From NCBI GenBank assembly GCA_036346275.1, contig JAYEVK010000156.1, positions 62,001 through 126,000 of the forward strand: DNA of 64,000 bases, written 5' to 3'. Position 1 is the stretch's first letter. Every line of letters starts with the position of its first letter. This document shows, in pieces, positions 45,166 to 54,902 of this stretch. The notes under the pieces were generated by a model. The model worked only from the letters and a program-made list of their open reading frames with translations, was not told where the DNA came from and searched no databases. The stretch is from Otatea glauca. Lineage: Eukaryota; Streptophyta; Magnoliopsida; Poales; Poaceae. A program made the translations under genes and the position numbers.

Positions 45166-46261
45166 TCCTTGCTGTGTGGCCATAATCATCTACCATTGAT
45201 GCTAAGGATGTATCATATGCCTCCTATTATGTCAGTACTAGGATTTTTGTTTATCCATACATTGTGATTACGCCTTTGAGGAGTGTTTTTGTGCAATTGA
45301 AATTGTGTGGCAAGACAAAAAAAAAAGGTGTAAATTTTGTATTTCCCTATGTATTACAGCTACACCTAACAAAATTGTTGCTAAAAGTGTATACGTATTC
45401 GTTCCTACAGCTATGCAAAGTTGTTCTGTTAAAAAGTATAGCTCAAATACTTTTGTACAGCTGACACAATGCTTGTTGAACACTGAATCATTAGGGATGC
45501 TATACTGTTCGTGTTAATATGTGAATCTTGATAAACTCTGCTCGCGCTTGGTAAAATTTCTGTTACTGGTAATTGTTGCGATAGAATTGTTGCAAATTAA
45601 TCTATGTTGCATATGTGAATTTATCAAAGCCGGTAATTGCCTATTTGTATAATTTCTTCAAGTGGCGCAGATAACCTGGAAATAACGTTTTGTGGTGATT
45701 CTGTTTATCAAAGTTGCCTATGCTGATTAGCCAAGGCTGTTAAAATGGCGTTTGCAAGTTAGCTTGGGTGATTTCGATGCTCCTATGTTGAGTGCCATCT
45801 AAGAAACTTTTTAGATGTAGTTAGTGACCTAACAGTGTCTATTTCTTGTAAACAAATATCCAGGTTGATTGCTTTGTTATCATTAACTTGGTGTGTAATT
45901 TGTGGTCAAGGCATCTGGGATAGCCGCACCTGATTTGACTTGGGCACCTCTGCTTAATCATTTGATTTAATTGATCTTCTTGACAATAGATCTATGGATG
46001 GTGCTCTAGAAGTCCTGTTGCCTATCAATTATAGCTGGTAATTATAACACTACGGCATGTCAATGGATTTTATATGTTCTGACAAGGGGATTCTCTTTCG
46101 GGAGATGAAGCTGGTGTCAGATTGCTACCTTGGCTTGATCAAGAGTACTCTCCTGGGCATCTTGCAAAGGGTGTGTGATTGCTAACTTGGGCTTGATCAG
46201 GAGTACTGCTATATGCGTAGGAAGGCTGGAAGAGTGTTTCTTAAATATTTGCTTGTGACTT
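45166..46261 (+). other. Non-coding DNA between captured fragment and Reina element
   Basis: About 1.1 kb, AT-rich, intron-like. CTTGATCARGAGTACT occurs twice near 46134 and 46191 within a short duplication (TTGCTACCTTGGCTTGATCA / TTGCTAACTTGGGCTTGATC). No ORF is supported. Confidence 0.5.
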
Positions 46262-46729
46262 TGTTGCGAGCCGGATCTAAATGAGCTCGTTCATAAGCTC
46301 GTGTCCCCGGACGAAGGCCGGAGCGGACGTTGACAGACGAGGTTGCCGGCGCAACACTCGACGTGGATAACTTGGTTGTCGTCGGAGCCACCACCTGAGA
46401 ACTGGAAGTTCGGCACAAAAACGAGCATGCCCTTTTCTTTCATTATCTTGCAATACTTATAGCCTAAAGAACAAAACTCTCAGATCACGGAGAATCTGTT
46501 CTTAACAAACCCAAGAAACTAATAATGGAAGACACCACCAAAACAGGAATTTTAGTTTAGAGATAAGATGGACTCTATCGACACGTCAAACAGAGATACA
46601 AAAGATTATGCCCCTGCAAGGCCCGGCCCGGCATCTTTATGCGCCTGGATAACCTCGCCTAGACTCTTCTCCGGACGCTCCTGACGCTGCCACCGGTAAT
46701 AGACTTGATCGTAAGCCTGGCGTATAACA
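46262..46729 (-). repeat. 3' LTR of the Reina-type element
   Basis: 468 bp, TGTTGCGAGCC to CGTATAACA. It differs from the partner by a handful of substitutions and a short CCCGG duplication (GGCCCGGCCCGGC here, GGCCCGGC there). Confidence 0.9.
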
Positions 46730-48080
46730 TCACTCCCCCCTGAAAAACTAGCTTGTCCTCAAGCTTGCAATCTAGAAACGATTGTTTTAGAATCCCTGCA
46801 TCCATCCACGTTGCTTCCTCCTGAGGTTCCCCCGTCCAATGAACCAAAAATTGTCGTTTGCCCTGAACAAAACGCTGAGCTAAAAGTTGGTGGGGTTCAG
46901 GTCTGGCCAGTGCGGCTGCTGGAACCAGGTCCCCAGGCACTGGTGGCACTTCCCCCAGGGGTTCTCCTTTGAATGCCTTGAGCAGGGAAACATGGAAGAC
47001 ATTGTGGAGACAAGCCCCGACTGGCAGCGCAAGACGATAAGCAACAGGCCCTATGCGCTCCTCCACTCGATAAGGGCTGAAAAAGCGGGCGGCCAGCTTA
47101 TTGGGTGGAGAATCCCGAATTGAAAATCTAGAGGTGAAGCCAAACCCAATCTCCTACCTGAAACTCCACCTCGCGATGATGTATGTCATACCGTTGCTTC
47201 ATGCGATTCTGGGCTTGGAGTAATCTGTCCTTTGCCTGCTGCAGAAGCATATCCCGACCCACCAATTGGCAGTCAACCGCGTCAATTACCGTAGCCCCTT
47301 GCTGGTAAGGAGTCAACGGCAGCGGCTTGCGGCCATAAACCAACTCAAAAGGCGACAGGCGGTGAGCCGAGTGGAACGAGGTATTGTAGCAGAACTCCGC
47401 CCAGGGCAGCCACCTTGCCCATGTGGAAGGATTATCAGCTGTGAGGCATCGGAGATACATTTCCACGATGCGATTCACCACCTCGATCTGTCCATCGGTC
47501 TGGGGGTGGTAAGCTGTTGACAGACGAAGTGTCGTGCCGCACCGTTTGAACAGATCCTGCCAAAAAGCGCTGAGGAAACCGGATCCCGATCGGACACAAT
47601 GAATTCTGGAACACCATGGAGCCGTACCACCTGGTCGAAGAATAGAGAAGCAACCGTCGGTGCAGCGGCTGGCCGCTTAAAGGCTATAAAGTGAGCATAC
47701 TTGGAGTGTCGATCAACGACCACCAAGATTGCTGTCTTGCCCTGCGATTTAGGAAGAGCTGTGATAAAATCCATTGAAATGTCAGCCCAAACTTGGTGAG
47801 GTATAGGGAGGGGCTGGAGAAGACCCGCCGGAGATAAGGTACTCGATTTGCTTCATTGGCAAACTTGGCATTTGGCAATATATCGTTCCACTGTCTGGCG
47901 TTGTTTCGCCCAGTAATACGCAGCTTGGAGACGGTGCAAGGTCTTCTGTACCCCTTCATGCGTTAGTTCATGCACGGAAGCAATGATTGCATCCACCAAA
48001 ACTGATGATGATGGAATGACCAGACGATTGTTGCGATACACCAATCCTTCGTTTACATGCCAACACTCTTTTGATGCCAC
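46690..48080 (-). pseudogene. Reina integrase with chromodomain
   Basis: Minus-strand segments: 48080-47853 with the zinc-binding HELTHEGVQKTLHR and IAKCQVCQ; 47774-47475 with the core MDFITALPKSQGK and FIVSDRDPVSS (first two catalytic Asp residues); 47481-47128 with MVNRIVEMYLRC and WLPWAEFCYNTSFH; and 47066-46690 with IGPVAYRLALPVGACLHNVF, ending in a chromodomain-like QFLVHWTGEPQEEATWMD. The segments are in different frames. The chromodomain would direct integration towards particular chromatin. Confidence 0.85.
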
Positions 48081-48173
48081 CGTGCTGTTCCCGAAGGGTA
48101 TCTGTCCAGGAATCCTGCACTCTTTTTTTTTCCCCTTCGGTGTGCTCGACGGCCCCCATACAAGCTGGTTCCG

Positions 48174-49600
48174 TCACCTCGTCCGTGGACATCTCCCTGG
48201 TTGTTCACGTCCCAGGCCTTTATGCTGGGAAGCAGGCGCCCTCGAATGCTCAGCTGTGGATGTTTTGGTTGCCCAGTGTTCACATAGGCGCCGTACCTCT
48301 GGATGACTCCGCAACTCGTCCAGCCACTGATCACGCGTAAGATCCAATGGAGCGGAGATTGCAGTGCACAAAGCTGCTGGGGTGTGGACACGAGACAGTG
48401 CGTCGGCAGCTAAATTGGTCCTCCCCGGTTTATACTCTACCCGAAAATCAAATCCCATCAATTTACTTAACCAATGCTGTTGCGGTGGTGTCACGAGAGC
48501 TTGTTCAAGCAGGAATTTAAGACTGCTATGATCCGTTCTGACAGTGAACATTTGGCCCCAGAGATATGGCCGCCAATGCCGCACGGCTTTGGACAATCCA
48601 ATGAGTTCTCGCTCGTAGGCTGCTAGCTTGGTGTGCCTCTCTGCTAGTTTGTGGCTGTAATATGCGATCGGGTGGCCTTGTTGATGTAAGACGGCCCTGA
48701 CGCCTAGTCCAGATGCGTCGCATTCCACCACAAAGGGTGCTGAGAAATCCGGCATTTGCAACACGGGTGCCGATGTTAGTGCTTTCTTTAACTGCAGGAA
48801 GGCTTGTTCTGCTGAAGTATTCCAATTGAAATTATTCCGCCTTAGTAAAGCTGTCAATGGCTCCGCTAGGGTCGCATAATTTTGTATAAACCGTCGATAA
48901 TAGCCGGTTAGCCCTAGGAATCCTCGCATTCTGTTACTGAAATGGGTGTCAGCCATTGTGAGACGGCCTGAAGTTTGGCCGGGTCAGCTTCCACACCATT
49001 GAAGGAGATAATATGCCCCAAATAGCTAATACGTTCTTGCGCAAATGCACACTTGGACCTTTTCAAATATAGTGAGTGCTGGCGGAGGCGATCAATTACT
49101 TGCCGCAAGTGCTCTTGGTGCTCCTCTGATCGGCTATATACCAAAATGTCATCAAAAAACACCATGACGAACCTGCGAAGAAAATCATGTAACACTTCAT
49201 TCATTAGGGCCTGGAAGGTGGAGGGTGCATTGGACAATCCGAAAGGCATCACAAGAAAAGCCGAGCGAAGGTCTAACTTTGTGAAAAGCCGGGCGCCCCT
49301 CAGCTCGTCCAGCAATTCTTCCACTACCGGAATTGGAAATTTATCTTTGATTGTCCGAGCGTTAAGTTCCCTGTAATCCACAAAGAAACGCCACGAGCCG
49401 TCGACCTTCTTGACAAGTAACACAGGCGACGAGAATGGAGACCTGCTAGGGCGAATGATCCCTTGCTGAAGCATGGCTTCACATTGCCGTTCAATCTCGT
49501 CCTTCTGCCGGTAAGGATAACGGTAAGGACGCACCACGACTGATCCGTGCTTTGGGCCAAACAAATGCGGTGATCACACTGCCTTGAAAGAGGTACACCC
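48174..49600 (-). pseudogene. Reina reverse transcriptase and RNase H
   Basis: The RT segment, about 49564-48914, has VDYRELNARTIKDKFPIPV, KLDLRSA joined directly to FLVMPFGLSNAPSTF, then FFDDILVYSRS with the catalytic Asp pair. About 24 residues normally between LDLRS and FLVMPFGL are missing, an in-frame deletion in the palm. The RNase H segment 48956-48174 has APFVVECDASGLGVRAVLHQ and FTVRTDHSSLKFLLEQ. Confidence 0.88.
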
Positions 49601-49639
49601 TGGGGCTCAGCAAAGACATCTTCGTATGTGCCCAGTATA

Positions 49640-51263
49640 GCTTGTATAACCGATTCCCCAGCTGCCGTGATTTGCAGAAGATGTGGTTGTCTCTTCCCTT
49701 GTAAGCCTTGTAGTGTGACTCGGTTGCCGAGGTGATCAAATGTCATTGTGAGTGTACTAAAATTCCACTAGATTTCTCCCAGGGTGCGCAGCCACTGGAC
49801 GCCCAACACCACATCAAAACCCTCAAGCGGTATGACAATGAACGGAGCCTTAAACTCCTACGTCTGAATGGAAAACAGGGTGGCCGGAATGGCGCCGAGA
49901 CATGGCAGATGGTCGCCTCCCGCCACCTTCACCTGCTGTGGTGTTCCAGTTGCTCGCTTCCAGATTCCCTGGCTTGCTGCATATCCGCTCAAAAAATTGT
50001 GCGTACTTCCGCTGTCGACAAGACCATGGAAGCATCGCTTACCCATCTGTATCACAACCTGCATGGTGTCTCCCTGTTTCGGTCCTAGTGCAGCAATCAT
50101 CGATAGAGAGGGTTCCTCCTCGAGTGCAACCTCTTCCTCCCCTTCTTCCTCATCTTCTTCTCTAATCTCGAGGTGGAATAATCGTTTGCACCTATAGCCT
50201 CTTGAATATACTTCATCACAATTGTAACACAGCCCTTTTGCGCGTCGGTCGGCAAGTCGATCAAGATCGAGTCGGTCGTGAAGACATTGAGTCGAAGCGC
50301 CTACAGGAACTTGTCGGGCGGTGATGATCGAACGAAGCTCGGATGGACTGTTATTGGTGGGTCCTTGGACAGTGGAGTTGGGTCGGGCTCCTGGGGTGAG
50401 CGCAAGCGCCCCAGAAGGCGATGCAGCTATCGAAATTGTCCCCCTACTGAACGGTAACCTTGTTTTTATGGTGGACATCGCCCCAATTGCGCTGCTTCAG
50501 TGAGCCAAGCATCCTTCCTTACTTCTGCATCCCTTGCAAATCCTATTGCTTCAGCCAAGTCTCGTGGCCGTTCACGCCGGACATCCGCGGCCAAGGCGAC
50601 CAAGAGACCCGCGGTGAAAGTCTCAATCTGATCATTCCGCCGCATGCGACTTGTTCGGGCTAACAAGCGCTGGAATTCCTTCGCATATTCATCTATCCGA
50701 CTGTTTCCTTGTTTAAGGTTGACAAGGTCGCCTAGAGGGCCGACACTCGAATGACGAGTGAATCGCTGGTTGAAAGTCTCGTAAAAACTTTCCCATGCAA
50801 TCCATGGCTCCTCCAGTTGCCAATTGTCCAAAACCTCCAACGCTTCTCCCCGCAGATGGATTCCCGCCAGTTCCACCCACTCTTCCTCTGGAATTCTGTG
50901 GAAACGGAAGAATCGTTCACACTGTCTTAGCCAACTCAGCGGGTCTTCTGCCCCATCATATTCAGATAGATCAAACCAGGGAGGACGAGGTGTCCACTAA
51001 CGGCATTCTTCTTCATCGCGCCCTCTTTCGGTCGCCCGATGCCTGCCTCCTTCATCGCTTCCCTGGTGTGCCCGTGGATGGCGCCCTCCCTCAGGAACCC
51101 GCGCTGAGCCTCTCGAATGCCCGTCACCGTTATCTTGAGGGTCTGTCTCCACGGTTGGGCCCTTCGCCTTGACATGCCTCAAGACTTCCTCCAACAGACG
51201 CCACGTTTCCTTTCCTTCGGTTTCCAGCGCTGCTATGCGCTCTTCCAGCGATGAAATCTCCAT
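49640..51263 (-). pseudogene. Reina Gag and protease
   Basis: Starts at an ATG at 51263 (MEISSLEERIAALETEGK) just after the PBS. The Gag core, about 50876-50466, has LRGEALEVLDNWQLEEP and SFYETFNQRFTRHSS. The zinc knuckle reads CYNCDEVYSRGYRC, with Tyr where His is expected. The protease follows with FHGLVDSGSTHNFLS (DSG active site). Frame changes near 50997 and 50470 break it. Confidence 0.85.
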
Positions 51264-51292
51264 GGCGCCCGATCCAGGCTCTGATACCAAAT

Positions 51293-51756
51293 TGTTGCAA
51301 GCCGGATCTAAATGAGCTCGTTCATAAGCTCGTGTCCCCGGACGAAGGCTGGAGCGGACGTTGACAGACGAGGTTGCCGACGCAACACTCGACGTGGATA
51401 ACTTGGCTGTTGTCGGAGCCACCGCCTGAGAACTGGAAGTTCGGCACAAAAACGAGCATGCCCTTTTCTTTCATTATCTTGCAATACTTATAGCCTAATG
51501 AACAAAACTCTCAAATCACGGAGGATTTGTTCTTAACAAACCCAAGAAACTAATAATGGAAAGACACCACCAAAACAGGAATTTTAGTTTAGAGATAAGA
51601 TGGACTCTATCGACACGTCAAACAGAGATACAAAAGATTATGCCCCTACAAGGCCCGGCATCTTTATGCACCTGGATAACCTCGCCTGGACTCTTCTCCG
51701 GACGCTCCTGACGCTGCTGCCGGTAATAGACTTGATCGTAAGCCTGGCGTATAACA
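51293..51756 (-). repeat. 5' LTR of the Reina-type element
   Basis: 464 bp, TGTTGCAAGCC to CGTATAACA, followed on the minus strand by the PBS. Confidence 0.9.
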
Positions 51757-52254
51757 AACTTCATCAGCGAATCTGAATGATCACAGCTTGCTTATGTCAC
51801 ATTTAAAGACTCACAAGGAGCAGACAATGCTGCACTTATAGGATTCAGCAATTTGTTATTAGTTTTTAGAATAGGCTTTTGTGTGTTCCGATAAATTGTG
51901 GAAATATTCATTTAATTCACCACCCATCTCGACATCAGAGACTGCTGCTGCACCTGTTTCTGTAGATTTTTGCCTGTCAACCTGTTTCTTTTCTAAGGGA
52001 ACAATTGGATCCCAATTTGTATTCCTCAAGTACTGAAATGGTTAATCTTCTACCGAGTCAAAAGCATCTACTTTTTTTATATGCAGAATTAAGTTCAGTC
52101 TACTAGCTTGGTCATTCTATCGTTGTTGGTCTTATATTTGATGTCTGTATCATTATTTGTAATATCTGGGTAATGCCTTTGAATTGATGGATTAAACTGG
52201 AATGTCTAATTTAGTTAATGTTAGAAAAGGTTGCTGATTTGCAGGTATGGAGTC
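51757..52254 (+). pseudogene. RRM-protein-like fragment (ACD11-binding-partner type) and intron-like DNA
   Basis: At about 51797-51850 the plus strand reads SQLAYVTFKDSQGADNAALI, preceded by an in-frame TGA. This resembles the RNP1 part of the RRM in plant BPA1-like proteins. The surroundings look intronic, with TTTGCAG near 52243. With only one short exon recognised, the assignment is tentative. It adds to the evidence that this region carries pieces of several host genes. Confidence 0.45.
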
Positions 52255-52331
52255 ATAGACTTCTTTATTTAAATATTCTCATTACAATACATATAAAATA
52301 TAAATTAGTACATAACCGAAACATTACTGAA

Positions 52332-54415
52332 TTACACCCCTCTATAACGCTGCCATAAGTGCTCCACTAGATCGTCTTGAAGCTGGTGGTGAGTTTGCCT
52401 GTTCCGAATGGAATGATGAGTTTGAATAAACTCAGAGAGTTCAGGTGTATGTTCGTGTGACAATGAAATTGTTTCTCCCATTCCTTCGTAATTGTAGTCA
52501 AGTGGTCCTCTGTCTCGCTCATCTTCAACTATCATGTTATGCATGATGATACATACTGTCATGATATCTCTTAGTGTTTGTTGATCCCAGAAATGTGCTG
52601 GTCCTCGAACAATTGCAAAACGAGATTGCAGAACTCCAAAGGCTCGTTCCACATCCTTCCTAGCTGCCTCTTTAGCTTGGGCGAAATATTTCTTATTCTC
52701 TTGGGAAGCTAGTATTGTGTTCACAAATGTTGCCCATGCAGGATATATCCCATCTGCAAGATAGTACCACATTGTGTAATTGTGATCATTGATAGTATGA
52801 TCTAAGTATAATCTACTTCCGGCGCTTGTCCTTCTACTAGCTTTGGGAAGAGAAGGGAACGGTAAAGAACATTAATATCGTGGTGAGATCCTGGTTGTCG
52901 GGTATTCGTAGCCTCGGCGCGGGTGAATACCCCTCGAACTCAAGGCCGTCTCCCGCGAGTCCGATGCGCGCGTCCCCAGACTCGAGCTCGTACGTACGAA
53001 CTCGAGCATGCGCTTCCTGGGCTCGAGTCCGTATCTGGCGAGCTTGGGCTCGGGCAGGAGGATAAGGCTCCAACCCGAGCTCAGCGCGGTAACACTCGTA
53101 CCCTCCAGACCAAGCCATTTCTTGTAACGGTCCGTTTTGGAGAAGTAGAAACTTTCCCCTGCATGGGGATTAGGGTCAACAACTCATGTCAAATCCCCCT
53201 GCGAGGGGACTAGGGTCAACAACTCATGTCAAATCCCTCTACGTGAGAACTAGGCCAACCACTCACGTCAGCTCGGAACGACTGCCTGACGTCGGCCTCG
53301 GGCCCAAGCAACAGGAACCCCAAGGGGGCTCTCGGGGGATAAAGGGGGAGAGGACGGAAGAGAGAGGGGGACACACACTTGACTCTCGAGCATAGCCGAG
53401 CTAGAGCTCCCGTTGTACTCTCCACAGAGCATTATATTCATATTTCGCCTCAGGGCAAGACTGGAGTAGAGCTTTTACTCTGACTAGGGGGCTCGAACCA
53501 GTATAATCGAGGTGTCCCCAACTCTCCTCATCCCGATCGTTCCTCCCCGACATACGCGCAACACCCCTTCTCGAACGAGCACGACCTCGGGCTCCGCCCT
53601 CACACGATCCTCCCTGCCTCTCTCGCGGTCGGCGATCCCGATCGCCGACACTGGTAAATCAAAAAAGGCATGCCAAATCCATAGATTTTGTGAAGCAACG
53701 GCTTCTAGAATTATTGTTGGCTTGTGTACATGCCCAGTATACAATCTATATTTCCTAGAATTCCAGGAAAACCACTTTCCTCACCGATTGCAATTAATCT
53801 AGCAGTATCATTCTCATTTGGAGATCTCAAATATTCATCTCCAAATAGGGCAATAATAGCTCGCACAAACCTTTTAAGACTCTCTATGGCAGTACTTTCT
53901 GCAATCCGTAGACAATCATCAATAGCATCTGCTGGTACTCCATAAGCTATCATCCGGAATGCTGCAGTTACCTTATGTAAAGAAGATAACTCAATAATTC
54001 CAGCACAATTCATTTTTTGAACAAAATAATCATCATGGGCTTCTATAGCATGCAATATGAGAAGAAATAGAGAATGACTCATTCTAAACCTGTGTCGAAA
54101 AGAAGAATAAGACGTAGACAAGATGATCAACCAAAAATAGAAAGAAATAAAATATTTCTCATTGTAAACCTACGACGAAAGAAGGTTGGGCCATAGACCA
54201 GAGGATCAGCAAAATAGTCTCGGTATAGCTTGGCATGTCCTTCCTCTCTATTGCGATGTATGTATTTTATGGCCAAAAATAGAACCCCCATGAAGTCAAA
54301 CATTCACACACTCATCTTGCTCCTGTGCTAGGTACGCTACTGTAAGAAGAGATTCATCGTCATCCGACGATGAGTCCTCTGAGAGGAAATGCTGAACTAA
54401 GTTCTGACGACTCAT
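52332..54415 (-). pseudogene. PIF/Harbinger DDE transposase, disrupted
   Basis: The start ATG at 54415 gives MSRQNLVQHFLSEDSSSDDD. Further on are FRHRFRMSHSLFLLILHAIE, LHKVTAAFRMIAYGVPADAI and YLRSPNENDTARLIAIGEES. The first catalytic Asp is in GNIDC, directly followed by a deletion that removes the usual HW...W segment and shifts frame. Then come IILEAVASQNLWIWHAFFDL, a solo LTR (52896-53650), the second Asp in HHDINVL, LADGIYPAWATFVNTILAS, and the Glu in DVERAFGVLQSRF. It ends in EHLWQRYRGV at 52332. A TGA near 54305 and a partial duplication near 54060-54170 are further lesions. Confidence 0.88.
52896..53650 (+). mobile_element. Solo LTR, TGTCGGG family, TSD CTGGT
   Basis: 755 bp, starts TGTCGGGTATTCG and ends CGATCGCCGACA, with CTGGT at 52891-52895 and 53651-53655. 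GGGTCAACAACTCATGTCAA occurs twice, with a third decayed copy, as a tandem unit of about 44 bp at 53155-53270. It shares its 3' half with the solo LTR at 40426-41114, so both belong to one family. Removing it restores transposase coding across the gap. Confidence 0.9.
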
Positions 54416-54470
54416 TGAGATACGCTAGATAGTGAACATTCAGAAACGAGCAAGGTTTGGAAGTGCAAAT

Positions 54471-54490
54471 GGCTATATATATATATAGCC
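54471..54490. repeat. Perfect 20-bp AT palindrome
   Basis: GGCTATATAT followed by its reverse complement ATATATAGCC, upstream of the transposase start and close to the right PIF terminus. Confidence 0.9.
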
Positions 54491-54902
54491 TAAAAATATA
54501 GCCGTTACAATAAGTTTCAAATTTTAGATTTCCGCAATTAAAAATAGCCGATCAAATTTTTTCCGATAAAAAATAAATATGACTCATATGGCGGTTATGA
54601 AATATCATTATAATATAGGAGGAAGAAAATAGAAAATGGAATTTGGAGAATGCCATTAGAGAGGGAAGAGATATAAGGAAGGAACCTTCTTAGGGAATTC
54701 TGTATATAAGAATATGAGGATCTGATTTAGAGAATGTTGTTGGAGATAGCCTAAGGCTCAGACTTATACTGAACTCGTTGGCCAATGCAACAAGCTGGTG
54801 CTTATCACGTCCAATGTACTTATTTGAATTATAGTAACCGAGCCATGCTTGATAAGCAGATTCCTTATCCTTAATCTCCACATGTGCGAGGGCCCTTTCA
54901 AC

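Larger units (their letters stand above)
46262..51756 (-). mobile_element. Reina-type chromovirus (Ty3/gypsy), complete structure, minus strand
   Basis: LTRs at 46262-46729 (468 bp) and 51293-51756 (464 bp) are nearly identical. The PBS, TGGTATCAGAGCC on the minus strand, adjoins the right LTR, and the polypurine tract CAGGGGGGAGTGA adjoins the left LTR. The flanks are GACTT on the left and AACTT on the right, a 5-bp TSD with one change. The total of 5.5 kb, the short LTRs and a C-terminal chromodomain fit the Reina lineage. Near-identical LTRs make it one of the younger insertions here. Coding regions carry several disabling changes. Confidence 0.9.
38950..54751 (-). mobile_element. PIF/Harbinger-bounded nested insertion in the helicase last exon, TSD TAA
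   Basis: TAA flanks both ends (38947-38949 and 54752-54754). Termini are GAATCTCCAACAGAATTCTC on the left and, reverse-complemented, GGCTATCTCCAACAACATTC on the right, both leading into CTCTAAAT. Deleting the insertion and one TAA rejoins the helicase frame as ISLSLNNPLAVPK. Inside are an inverted duplication of a PIF ORF1 region, captured gene fragments, a Reina-type retrotransposon, two solo LTRs and a PIF transposase. A 3-bp TAA/TTA target and ORF1 plus DDE transposase are PIF/Harbinger hallmarks. How many PIF insertions built it is unresolved. Confidence 0.85.

Noticed and set aside
46209..51449. Two copies of a small ORF beginning MCRTSSSQ, suggesting a duplicated gene
   Set aside because: They are the two LTRs of the Reina element read antisense.
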